Assembly (NCBI GenBank): GCA_963575745.1
Contig: CAUYUJ010020602.1
Span: 31,001-95,000, forward strand
From: Prorocentrum cordatum
Lineage: Eukaryota; Sar; Dinophyceae; Prorocentrales; Prorocentraceae
Direction: 5' to 3'
DNA: 64,000 nucleotides
Shown here in pieces: positions 57,201-64,000 of this stretch. Each line of letters starts with the position of its first letter. Position 1 is the first letter of the stretch. Under the pieces are notes generated by a model that saw nothing but the letters and a program-made list of their open reading frames with translations, was not told where the DNA came from and made no database searches. Both the position numbers and the translations under genes were made by a program.

Positions 57201-60200
57201 AACGTGCGCGCTTGGCAACCGCGCCAGCACACGCCCCCGCCAAACGTGGCTGCAGCACTGCGCCCTGCCCAGGCAAAACCTGCCCCACCTGAGCGGGAGA
57301 GGCAGCCGCTTACCCCGCTCGTCCTCACGCACATCCAGGCGCATCACAGCGCCTCCCCGCGGCACAGCGAGGGAAGCGCCCACCACGTCAGCCCCCGCCC
57401 CGACGCTGTCGACCCTGACCAGGCCACAGCCACGGCGGAGGGCGGCACAAGCGCCTCTCGCCAGCCCAGCCCATCACCCTGCGCGGCGCCGATCCGATCC
57501 CCGAGCAGGGCGGATTCCGAGCGCGCTAATGCCCAGGCGACCTCGCCACGCGACCGCCACACGGGCGGGCGCGTCCCGCGCAGCAGGACCTGCAGCCGCC
57601 ACAGTTCACGCAAGGCCCCAGGGAGCTCCACGAGCTCGCCGCCTCGCGAGACTCAGGCTGATGGCCGAGCCCCCGAAGTGGTGCCACGCTTCGGAGCCAG
57701 CGTCATCGAACCTGGCCAGGTCGACCTCGAGCCGACGCCGTCCACGGACCACGAGCCGCCGCTGCCCACCCGCGTGATCGTCCCCATCGACGAGGCGCCA
57801 ACCTTCGACCCGTTCAAGAACAAGTACCGTGTCAAGAACCTTGTGGCGGGTTTCGGCGGTGGCTCACCGCTCTCACCTCAGAGTCGGGGCGGAGCCCCCG
57901 CCACCTCAGCCGCTGCCGCGGCAGCGGCGGCCCCGCGGGGAATCAGCCCTGTCCGCAACGTGGGCCTCACGGCAGCGGGCATGGACGAGGCCCAGCGCCA
58001 GGCCTCCGACCGTGCTGCTGGAGCTGTTCCACCAGATGCTGCTCATCAAGATACTGACGGGGCGGGCGCGCCACCGCAGGACGGACCAGCGGTGTCGCGT
58101 GCGCAGTATATGCGCGTGCGTTGTGCCGCTGCCGCGCCTAGCCGCCGCCGCTGGTTCGCTTTTGCTTTTGTGTTCGGCAGGACGGATCGAGGAGTCGCCT
58201 CCCTCTCCCTCTGCTGCCGTCTCACCTCTCCTCCCCTCGTCCCCTATGGTACAGGAGTGAGGAGGATTTTTCGAGACAGTTTTACTGACGTTTATGAACC
58301 CCCCCTGGCGCAGTGCCGACCGTGTCCCGCCTATACTTCTGGCCTGACGGCGGCTTCAGCCCCGGTCAAGCTAATCCATAGGAACGCCATGAGCTCCTAC
58401 TGTGGCCAAGCCTTCTACCTGGGCGAGGGTCAGGCTGACCTTCACCGTGCGGGGCGTGCAAACCCCAGCTCCACCGATGGAGACGGGCCAGGTCGCTCCA
58501 TACACCTCGTCAGCCTTAACATCACCAGTCTCTCAGCGAATTGGCCAACCATCACCGCTCTTGGTGTCGACCACAACGCCGCAGTCATAGCACTGCAGGA
58601 GACCCGACATGCCAAGCCGACCAGACAAGCCATCGCTACCAGCGCCGCCAATCCACTCCACGGAGGATACCACGCCAGTCTTGGACCTGACCTGGATCTG
58701 GCGCGAGCCCAGCGCAGAGCTGCCCACGGCGGCACAGACCACACCGTCGTGGGCAACACTGGCGCCTCGGGAGGGGTCGCCATCCTCTCTAAGGATGCCA
58801 TTGTCGACTCCACTGTCGACGACAATGCGCCCTGTATCGTCGCCCTCAAGGCCAAGAAAAGATGGCACGAGGTCTTTCTCCCGCTCTGCACTCAACACCG
58901 CCGCAGGCGGCGACGAAACAACCACGGGCCCGCGGGGATCTACATAGCGAGCCTCTACGGGATTGCTGGAGGAGACAGCACAGCTCTTTTTCGGCTCGCT
59001 GACTGCGCCGCCGCTAGGGTCGGCTCAGCCCCCTATTTCATCTGCATGGACGCCAATACGAACATCGATGACAATCCACACCTTCTGCACATGTTGCAGC
59101 ACGGATGGTTCAACGTCGCTGAGGGCACACCAGACCACACCATGCACACATACGGCAATATCCCTGACTGGGACCGCGTCACCAAGTGCCCCCGCACTTC
59201 GCGCATCGATTATATCATTGCCAACCAAGCGGCGCGATCCCTTGTCACCGACTTCTGCTATCTACGCGACTTGCCAGCGAAGTCTCATGTTGGCCTGCAG
59301 GTCACGCTTGACCTCAGTCGCCTCGACCATACGGCCCGACGTCTTCTTGCCCCCACGCCCTACCCTCCCGACGATGGAGCTCATGAGGGTCACGAGCTGC
59401 AGGCACTAGGGACCCTCATCGCTGGGCGATATCAGGACCGCATGGAACAGGCCGACACACGCGACGACGTGGAGCGCATGTTCGCCCTGGCTAACGAGGC
59501 CAGTCATGAGTGCCATCTCACCCGTCTGCGCGACCTGCCACCTCCACCGCCCGACCACCCAAAAAAGAAGCCCCCCACCATGCACGGGCTCACGCCCACG
59601 TTCGAAGAGCGACCAGTTGTCCCCCGCGCCTTCCCCACCTACGGAGCTTCCACGATACACATGAACCGACTGCGCAAGCTCCATCGGCAACTCTGTGAGC
59701 TTCGTTTCATCGGACAGCACCATCATTTAGATTGCCGTGCCATCCCGCCGTACCTCGCGCAGCGCATCGACTGCACGTGGACCGCGGCCCGCCTCCTATG
59801 CCACAAGCTGCGCCCCACGGTTCTCCTGGACTTCCCCGAGGCCTGGACCCCCGACGAGCCAGCACCTCACGGAGAGCACCTTGACGTTTTGATCCAACAC
59901 CTCGACTTAGAGCTGGCGCGACGTGCGAACCGTGCCAAAGCTGAACGCATCAAGATATGGGCTGAGGGCGTCCTCGAGCCAAGCGGGCGAAAGGCGGCCA
60001 TATACGCACGGGCTGCTGACAGCTCGCCCACGGCGTATCTCCGCACGCCTACCACACCTGACGATACGCAACTCCACTGCGACACCAACGCCTTTAAACC
60101 TGACGAAGCTAGCACGGACGACAGCGACGCTGACACCGAAGCTGGCGGCTTCAGCCCCAGCGACGGTAGTTCGCCCGACACGGACAACGACGAAGACCAC

Positions 60201-62552
60201 ACTCGTGAACCACCACCTGCGCAAGTCCCCGACATTCTCCCTGCCAACGCCATTGTTGCTAACACCAAGGACATGCTTAAGCTCATGGTCGACACCTGGG
60301 AGCCCATCTTGGGCAGGTACCGTGCCCGTGCTGGACATGACGCCGAAGCCATGCCGACGTGGGCTGACTTCTACGACGAGTACCGACAAGAGCTGCCTAC
60401 GCCATCACCAGCTACCCCTTTCCACCTCACCGACGACCAACTCATCCACTTTATTCGCACCCGTTCACCGCGCCGTGCGGGGGGACTGGACGGCTGGACT
60501 ACTAAGGAGGCTAAGGAGTTACCCGACGACATTCTTCGCCTCTTTGCCAGCGTCTTACGCGCTATGCAACGCACTGGCACCATCCCAGAACCCCTCCTCC
60601 ATGTGCCAAACCCGTGCCTCCGAAAAGGCCGAGGCGAACTCCCAACGGACCAACGACTTCTCTCGGTGCTTTCCGTTTGGATGTATGCGTGGGAAGCGCC
60701 AGCTTACCGCAGCCTCACGGACTGGCGGAAAGGATGGACCCACGCCACGAGTTTTGGCGCTGTCCCCAAAGCTACCATTGGGGACGTCAGCACCTCTCTT
60801 GCCCTGCGCATCGAACACGCCAGGGCCTTACTCCTCCCCTTAGCTGGGGCTGCCCTGGACCGACAGAAGTGTTTCGACTACCTCATCACGGACATCTGCC
60901 TTAACCTTGCGCTCCACGCGGGGTGCCCCCAAGACATCGTTACTGTCCGCAGAAACTTCTACAGTCGTCACAAACGCTACATCCGCATGAACGGTGCGTA
61001 CTCTAAGGAACTGGCCAGGACAAACGGTCACCTCCAGGGAAGCTCTTGGTCCCTGGACGACATTAAGCTGCTCATGTGTGTGTGGACCAAGAGACAGCAT
61101 CGATACGTTCCGCGATCACTCAGCACTACCTTTGTTGACGACAGCAACTCCACTACTCACACCGCGCCTGAGTTGCAGAAATCTCTTGATGAAACCGCCA
61201 AGTTTGATCGATTTTCTGGTCAACGCATTCACCCTGGCAAAGTGGCGGGGTGGGCGCTCACCGACGAGCTTCACACCGCCGTTACCCAGCTCACTCTGGC
61301 GGAACGGCCCTTACGCGTGGTCGACTCCTTCAAGCTCGTCGGGAGTTACATCAACGCCGAGGCAGCGCCGGCTCCAGCCGCGCTTAACCTCACGGCCACC
61401 GCTGACGCCCGTGTTCGCAGGGCGACTAGTCGCCTGCCGCGCATTGGCAAGCTCCCATCACCGATGCTTATTAAGGCGCGGCACGCCCGTTCCCTTGCTG
61501 CCAGTGTCTGTGCCACGGGCACCGACATTCAAGCCCCATCAGGCCCCGTCAAAACTGCCTACAACCATGCCCTTAAGGCGGCTATCCGCCCCAAGGGAAA
61601 CAGGTGGGTCGAGTTTTGGACTCTCATGGCCGTGTGCGTCCCAGGACACGCCCTGGAGATTGACGCCATTACGCAGCGTGAAGTCTTCCTGTGTCTGCGG
61701 CGACAGGTTAACCGCGACGCTACTCTCTGCGGTCTCGTCAGGGATCTCCAACACCATGTCCAGACCCTATTCGGGGGAGGACCTGTCGGACGACTTGTCC
61801 AGACGCTTCAGCAGCTCCGTTGGACCTGGCCCACATTTGGCATCATGTACGACGACTGGGGCTGTCAGATCAGTTGGCTGAACTTACCCCAAAACGCCTT
61901 CCTTCACATGCTGCGAGCCTCACAACGCAGAGCCTTTCTGAGAAAGATCAAGCCACGGCGTCATGACCTTGGACACCTGGCCTCTGTCAGACAGGGCCTC
62001 GACCTCTTCGCCAGCACGTGGCTCGCCCGAACGAAAGGAGCAGCCAAATGCAATGCCTGGCAGCTGGCGCTCCTCCTGAACTACCTGTCGGGCGGGGACC
62101 ACACCCAACAGCGACGATCCCGATCAAACACGTCTGCTGACCCCAGCCCCATCTGCCGATACTGCGACGAGGAAGAGGAAACTCAGGAGCACACTGTCGC
62201 GACTGCAAGTGCTGGGCCCGAGAAAGAGTCCCTCTCACCACCCTCATCAGTGACGAGCAGTGGGCCCGTCTTCCGCCGCACACAAGACACTGCGGGCTCT
62301 TCGATGAAGACCCAGCCCTCCTCGACCTGCAGGCCGACCTCGCGAGGGACCCGCTACCTCAGCCCATACCGCGGCCCCCACCTGAGGGAGATCCTGCGGC
62401 TTCAGCCCAGGACTCCTACACCACCTACCTTGACCACGACACTGGTTGGACATGGGTCTACGCTGCCACGGACGGTGCATGCACCAACCAAGCCATCCCA
62501 TTGCTTGCACGAGCGGGCTACGGCGTCTACTACGGCATCGACCACCGCATGA
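51234..62552 (+). CDS. LINE ORF2: very long N-terminal region, APE endonuclease and reverse transcriptase
   Basis: One uninterrupted frame of about 3,770 codons. The first in-frame ATG is 51234; ATG 51324 (MWRLACSLALPSLAGAH) has a signal-peptide look. Through about 58100 the protein is unfamiliar: hydrophobic segments near 52955 and 53285, a possible ADP-ribosyltransferase-like block near 54245, a Cys cluster at 55715-55960, and Pro/Ser/Ala-rich linkers. At 58110-58380 protein character drops, and ATG 58389 could start a separate endonuclease/RT protein. The endonuclease (58490-59325) and RT (about 60420-61400) have their catalytic residues. They nick target DNA and prime reverse transcription there. 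The frame runs past CRYCDEEEETQEHT into non-native sequence to the stop at 62552; the real continuation is in the -1 frame. Confidence 0.85.
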   Translation: MYMSMQGYLRMRADMQLLAHRSRRPPGLAIMWRLACSLALPSLAGAHPSSGGAPQHGGEVFLRHAERGTLFYLYDDSIYKYDHCTILDPIVNSTVAAGPCGNGPLGAIVSAYAPLPTTTHASKSTPSVASTAVQQILDGDVDIGQAHSGGFSPAVVPRYCPTGLTTPLCARGEPEEDPAFWHLMMIRARLIPCAAAWAPGEDHQDVFWAWLEDCVPYVLATLHLPQYDHLFQEDSEDTTDALRQLTALDMCEDIWYRAGLDRQRTNRNLTLIQGSREHPTRYFGLLLEYQGARAQLVGPEAFTAPLPPYLSRAHALLPRGLPPPDQDALAYLADAILHHPTDMQPLVEAELAAAPMEPPNPPPPAGLAQNATGGQAADDPVPWLLQHIAASDISDTPLDSFHASDDISNISLGSVHVDDSQDDMETQDRDGTTPPGDTAQRDRDSEPHLGHTSSHSSPPHNSAQADPCAQLNDAEGVTAADATSHTTASPAHASPCSGGFSPAAALARPGHPQAAGGSTSPHTSVHRDNVTDSNPSVIGHWQADIDNAPINDEYPDASGSHEPQHSAAASRHCGCLICLFVATYAIVIAMPYKDQIDGYLPTPSRDPSYRQRRRRKATAPGPSVPTTSRRTTTYNVTSALWATLKWTSVKLRDSVSGGATAVGVGLGGVLKWASGKLGAIATGGVVCGLLLVSAKLLAQGAVGHVGARICARALDSSTAQWCLRCCQPSRRPRDEATYKMPCTLADEHDDQHVHALRHPLLQEHYAAAVAAAVADVTTATTAAIVEVTAAVSRASSVTPRSTSPSPRDGSKSGAAFGNLPTNEDATAHGSDTEARETRERTHDSPWSIFRHADARGSSPDADTQPPRRRARYASPDRPQAPSGPGMPYTALKPPTRNLRNTIQRDPAVPVPPKSILNALYQNGFALGNSGVSTEDIKDALRLHDHPRFTHDPTLQALGPWTDIMQRPPNRLTWVLEDSGGNSGETIFPYLTWDLRQPTTDAPTVFWHGTRGDLAARLAASGGHLLPGPRREAKGRTGTNVGRTYASVHPSLAAWYAMPPHPPYSLEDDTLAWGPIALWMCEATQPPRGENRHNFVKGEAHGARLIYPRVLSLLIRMDWCAPTEAASRCRALPHAYGMGDCAHALHIAGYDHPDLREAAEAHDQEASTRRRPAIAAAWPPPQALYSPEAARVWAKQHYDTEAATRDDPNQPRPRVSLHMLQLDPKPLIDLVYTGLQAVPVRGHPDARGSRPSGSSPGAASGPPRTYKSGTALAHSPDRSSTSSGADERRTPSLISAAAALARGRARPRRSASRSSRQSGGNSTSDNSGIETWEHIVTEEEPTAYHVLAYHVRDVRTRVNAPGIEVWLDPGDHHDGAYLPWGTTVMGHRVIDPAVAGRDGWVILHHDHGDTTTKLWAPTQVHVKADDTWRTVMVPADMGPQWIRCHAEDARLPAEVVRTTGQSWFADVWPLWDRPRPHPDDPGTNEHALPPLPGRWSCLQCRFQCCQYCAARRNTQLGTSGQPTCPDCARSGLRTLMDWSTDYSCNSWTCAYSTNNRDSDTCCLSSRCPHPPSPHSLLDVRATGMPPHILARQFGNAPALHDLKEPPRAPSGPGGEPPQPGQAGYQGQWYFPPQPRRVPRQGLPDGTRRPPGFTGTGMPEEPFPDQPLWREGYVLFSPHQALKEEFTFNKTVRRPYSLAITNMYRDRVTVRTVCESIAERIHTTRTRWRDVVLYWDAEGGPGPQALDYDMRLCDAMVSRATTEAELNHDRSNRGSFCLYGPAHQRAVNITAISEPQNIDYMEHVRRYSPVGGTYPDHAFEHVYRGWQRPDVPTILPDTRPLSRADWQRHQQHQQRIQQRDQRDAGQQGTPRYRSPARVPTGGNTAYDGVAAYYRGPIGARPAAAGAAASSYGHAPHARVHPAVIGYPRAPVQALPRATSPVPGSTRAWGLYSGRHDGTSSNQPAVITPAASAQGAATNRGRAGRPEGWRDANVRAWQPRQHTPPPNVAAALRPAQAKPAPPERERQPLTPLVLTHIQAHHSASPRHSEGSAHHVSPRPDAVDPDQATATAEGGTSASRQPSPSPCAAPIRSPSRADSERANAQATSPRDRHTGGRVPRSRTCSRHSSRKAPGSSTSSPPRETQADGRAPEVVPRFGASVIEPGQVDLEPTPSTDHEPPLPTRVIVPIDEAPTFDPFKNKYRVKNLVAGFGGGSPLSPQSRGGAPATSAAAAAAAAPRGISPVRNVGLTAAGMDEAQRQASDRAAGAVPPDAAHQDTDGAGAPPQDGPAVSRAQYMRVRCAAAAPSRRRWFAFAFVFGRTDRGVASLSLCCRLTSPPLVPYGTGVRRIFRDSFTDVYEPPLAQCRPCPAYTSGLTAASAPVKLIHRNAMSSYCGQAFYLGEGQADLHRAGRANPSSTDGDGPGRSIHLVSLNITSLSANWPTITALGVDHNAAVIALQETRHAKPTRQAIATSAANPLHGGYHASLGPDLDLARAQRRAAHGGTDHTVVGNTGASGGVAILSKDAIVDSTVDDNAPCIVALKAKKRWHEVFLPLCTQHRRRRRRNNHGPAGIYIASLYGIAGGDSTALFRLADCAAARVGSAPYFICMDANTNIDDNPHLLHMLQHGWFNVAEGTPDHTMHTYGNIPDWDRVTKCPRTSRIDYIIANQAARSLVTDFCYLRDLPAKSHVGLQVTLDLSRLDHTARRLLAPTPYPPDDGAHEGHELQALGTLIAGRYQDRMEQADTRDDVERMFALANEASHECHLTRLRDLPPPPPDHPKKKPPTMHGLTPTFEERPVVPRAFPTYGASTIHMNRLRKLHRQLCELRFIGQHHHLDCRAIPPYLAQRIDCTWTAARLLCHKLRPTVLLDFPEAWTPDEPAPHGEHLDVLIQHLDLELARRANRAKAERIKIWAEGVLEPSGRKAAIYARAADSSPTAYLRTPTTPDDTQLHCDTNAFKPDEASTDDSDADTEAGGFSPSDGSSPDTDNDEDHTREPPPAQVPDILPANAIVANTKDMLKLMVDTWEPILGRYRARAGHDAEAMPTWADFYDEYRQELPTPSPATPFHLTDDQLIHFIRTRSPRRAGGLDGWTTKEAKELPDDILRLFASVLRAMQRTGTIPEPLLHVPNPCLRKGRGELPTDQRLLSVLSVWMYAWEAPAYRSLTDWRKGWTHATSFGAVPKATIGDVSTSLALRIEHARALLLPLAGAALDRQKCFDYLITDICLNLALHAGCPQDIVTVRRNFYSRHKRYIRMNGAYSKELARTNGHLQGSSWSLDDIKLLMCVWTKRQHRYVPRSLSTTFVDDSNSTTHTAPELQKSLDETAKFDRFSGQRIHPGKVAGWALTDELHTAVTQLTLAERPLRVVDSFKLVGSYINAEAAPAPAALNLTATADARVRRATSRLPRIGKLPSPMLIKARHARSLAASVCATGTDIQAPSGPVKTAYNHALKAAIRPKGNRWVEFWTLMAVCVPGHALEIDAITQREVFLCLRRQVNRDATLCGLVRDLQHHVQTLFGGGPVGRLVQTLQQLRWTWPTFGIMYDDWGCQISWLNLPQNAFLHMLRASQRRAFLRKIKPRRHDLGHLASVRQGLDLFASTWLARTKGAAKCNAWQLALLLNYLSGGDHTQQRRSRSNTSADPSPICRYCDEEEETQEHTVATASAGPEKESLSPPSSVTSSGPVFRRTQDTAGSSMKTQPSSTCRPTSRGTRYLSPYRGPHLREILRLQPRTPTPPTLTTTLVGHGSTLPRTVHAPTKPSHCLHERATASTTASTTA
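52950..53345 (+). other. Hydrophobic segments in ORF2 N-terminal region
   Basis: CLICLFVATYAIVIAM (about 52955) and ATGGVVCGLLLVSAKLLAQG (about 53279) are the only long uncharged runs in ORF2. With a signal-peptide-like start at 51324 they could make the N-terminal region membrane-associated. LINE proteins are not normally membrane proteins, so chance is a fair alternative. Confidence 0.4.
54240..54560 (+). other. Possible ADP-ribosyltransferase-like block in ORF2
   Basis: VFWHGTRGDLAARLAASGG (from 54240) is followed by GRTYASVHPSLAAWYA and, about 50 residues on, by FVKGEAHGARLIYP. PARP and RNA 2'-phosphotransferase folds have an H-G-T strand, a Y.S/A...A..Y strand and a later Glu in this order. 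The match is by eye on short motifs, and the spacing is plausible but unproven. If real, it is an unusual LINE accessory domain. Confidence 0.35.
55715..55965 (+). other. Cysteine cluster (putative zinc-binding) in ORF2
   Basis: SCLQCRFQCCQYCAARR, then PTCPDCARSG, then SCNSWTCAYS and DTCCLSSRCPHP. At least six CxxC or near-CxxC pairs lie within about 75 residues. The spacing is RING- or treble-clef-like, but no named family fits. It is likely a metal-binding or nucleic-acid-binding module. Confidence 0.5.
58490..59325 (+). other. APE-type endonuclease domain of the LINE
   Basis: All landmark residues are present in order: LVSLNITSL (Asn), LQET (Glu 58599-58601), GGVAIL, MDANTN (Asp 59049-59051 and Asn), SRIDYI (Asp 59208-59210) and KSHVGL (His 59286-59288). 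These are the metal-binding and catalytic positions of the exonuclease III/APE fold, which nicks target DNA. Confidence 0.93.
60420..61400 (+). other. Reverse transcriptase domain of the LINE
   Basis: SPRRAGGLDGWTTKEAKELP is the LINE-type N-terminal RT block. Motif A is LDRQKCFDYL (Asp at 60858 and 60876), motif B is NGHLQGSSWS (about 61023), and motif C is FVDDSN (Asp-Asp 61137-61142). KCFD instead of the usual KAFD and FVDD instead of YADD are clade-type variations that keep the catalytic aspartates. Confidence 0.93.
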
Positions 62553-64000
62553 ACTACAGTGCACGCGTTCACGGCATTACGCAGAACGCACAGCTTGCGG
62601 AGACCCTCGCCATTGTCCACCTCACGGCATGTGCTGAACGGCCCGTACACGTTTTCGTGGACAACCAGGCGGTGGTTGATGGGTTCCAAAGGATCATCGA
62701 CGGACACTCACCACCGCAGGGCACGCACGTGGAGCTCTGGGAAAAGATCCACCGATGCGTCATGGCCAAGCCCAACATGTTCCGCGTCGAGAAAGTCGCA
62801 AGCCACCAGGGCGACATGGGCATCGACCTCGGGCTCATCGGGCCCATCGCGGAGGAGTTCAATCGTCAGGCTGACGCCCTCGCCACAACGGCGGCACGTA
62901 CTCATAACCTTCCAGACGACATTGTCGAAGCTGCCAAAACACGACATCGCCAAGCGACCGTGCTTCATGGAGTCGCTGTCGCCATCTACGAGCGTAGACA
63001 CCGTACACTCCCCCTCCCACACCGCAGGGCTGGGTTCACAGCTGCGGAACTCAACAAAATGGAACCAAATCCCCTGCTGTCTGACCAGGCACCACCCGCG
63101 GCTGGACCAGACATCCCACAGAACCCGGACGAGCTCTGGGCCGAGGCCCAACGGGCGATATTCGACGAACAGGAGGACGACCCGTTCGGCTTTGGTGGGG
63201 GCCTGGACTTCCTGGGCGACGGGCCAGCCAGCGCCAACCCTGCCTCGTCGGGCACCCGCACGGCGCCCCCGACTCCGCCATTGAGAGCGGCAGCGCACCC
63301 ACATGACAACGCCGCTCATTTTCAAGACGCTGACGAACAGGAGGATGACCTGTTCAGCTTCGGTGGGGGATCGGACGCTTTGGACGACGGACCAGCCAGC
63401 GAAAACCCTGCCCCGTCGGGCAACCTCTCGATCCCTACTGCGACTCCGTCCCCGAGAGCGACATCGCCCACATACGATGATATCGGCCACCGCCAAGACG
63501 CCGACCACGACCTGGGTGACCCCCGCGGACTGAGTGGCATGGAGGACGCACCGCCGATACCACACGCTGCCGACCATGCCGCCCTACCGAGACGCCAACC
63601 TTCTACGCGACCGACCTCAGAGCCCTTGCACGGCATCATGACTGGTCCCACCGCGCAAACCACTCCGCCCCCCCACCGCCGGCAGCCCGCGGGGGCGGCT
63701 TCAGCCCCCCCGCAGGGCACTAAACCAGACAGGCCCTCGTGCCCCGTCCACGCTTCCATCGTTGCTGAGCGAGAGGAAGCGGCTCTCCCGACCTCTCGGG
63801 GCGTGGCCCTAGCGGCTCCAGCCCTGGGGTCGCGTGTGCCCCTCCAGTCACCCTTCAAGGGTGACGGACGACAGCGTACAGGGTGCCGCACTACGCTAGT
63901 CCACCATTTGGACAGGCGTACCGAGGACCTCGCCTCTGTCTCGAGGCTCTCGGCTGCTGGCACTGAGCAGCCACCCCTCACCGACCGTGAAACCGAGCTG
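62197..64000 (+). CDS. LINE ORF2 continuation: zinc knuckle, RNase H and acidic tail (-1 frame, partial)
   Basis: Codons starting at 62201 read DCKCWARE, completing a C-x2-C...H...C knuckle begun by CRYC (about 62154) in the ORF2 frame. Then comes RNase H with YAATDGACTNQ (Asp 62471), QLAETLAI (Glu 62600), VFVDNQAVVDG (Asp 62660) and RQADALA (Asp 62873), the full D-E-D-D set. SHQGD precedes the last Asp. It removes RNA from the cDNA hybrid. After RNase H a Pro/Ser-rich, acidic tail holds two similar blocks, DEQEDDPFGFGGGLDFLGDG (63165) and DEQEDDLFSFGGGSDALDDG (63333). The frame is open to base 64000. It is reached only by a one-base shift, probably an indel in this copy or in the assembly. 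Confidence 0.8.

Larger units (their letters stand above)
48493..64000 (+). mobile_element. Giant APE-type non-LTR retrotransposon (LINE), 3' end beyond window
   Basis: Order: ORF1 (48493-51062, one frame break), ORF2 (51234-62552) with a very long N-terminal part, APE endonuclease and reverse transcriptase, then zinc knuckle and RNase H in the -1 frame from about 62197, with an acidic tail still open at the window end. APE endonuclease plus RT plus RNase H is the gene set of I-like and related LINE clades. Total length exceeds 15.5 kb, against 4-8 kb for typical LINEs. The true 5' boundary and any target duplication cannot be fixed; the 3' end is not in the window. Confidence 0.88.

Noticed and set aside
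58110-58380. Intron between the N-terminal region and the endonuclease
   Set aside because: Protein character drops and GT/AG words exist, but no unique donor-acceptor pair can be chosen by eye and the frame is open throughout.

Overview
Repeat-dominated, GC-rich nuclear DNA from a eukaryote, most plausibly a dinoflagellate. That assignment is an inference from three things: the mixture of enormous microsatellites and minisatellites, a tyrosine-recombinase retrotransposon, and a giant APE-type LINE with GC-biased codon use. I saw no rRNA, tRNA or spliced-leader gene, and no convincing intact host gene.

Layout. 1-9.5 kb: CAC, CTC, GGA and GAC microsatellites with interspersed repeats and four small inverted-repeat (MITE-like) elements; the one at 6880-7033 has a 5-bp target duplication and a recognisable empty site elsewhere in the window. 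9.7-11.9 kb: G/T-rich microsatellites and a ~140-bp tandem repeat. 12.6-18.5 kb: a decayed coding remnant, segments rich in CTTGGGGCC-like words, and two long TAC blocks. 18.85-21.17 kb: a 90-bp minisatellite of about 25 units, then a pentamer satellite, an AT-rich island and ~30-bp and ~92-bp tandem repeats. 23-25 kb: a duplicated ~1-kb repeat. 25-26.9 kb: a frame-broken DDE-transposase-like pseudogene.

27733-35330 (minus strand) is a structurally complete tyrosine-recombinase retrotransposon with split direct repeats in Ngaro-type order (A1 - gag-like - RT/RNase H - YR - B1 - A2 - B2). AGT trinucleotides sit at both outer ends and at the B1/A2 joint. It should replicate through RT/RNase H and integrate as a circle through its tyrosine recombinase rather than by an integrase.

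35.3-48.4 kb: mixed unique and repeat DNA, including a four-copy dispersed repeat, pentamer arrays, an ~850-bp polypyrimidine tract, GAT arrays and a long CT array, with a few weak exon candidates.

48.5-64 kb (plus strand, running off the window) is a non-LTR retrotransposon. ORF1 is gag-like with a coiled coil. A single frame from 51234 to 62552 carries about 2,400 residues of unfamiliar N-terminal sequence (possible signal peptide, hydrophobic segments, a possible ADP-ribosyltransferase-like block and a cysteine cluster), followed by an APE endonuclease and a reverse transcriptase. A zinc-knuckle/RNase H region continues in the -1 frame to the end of the window. A short quasi-palindrome, GGCGGCTTCAGCCCC, recurs through these ORFs in different reading frames, which makes it the least explained signal here.
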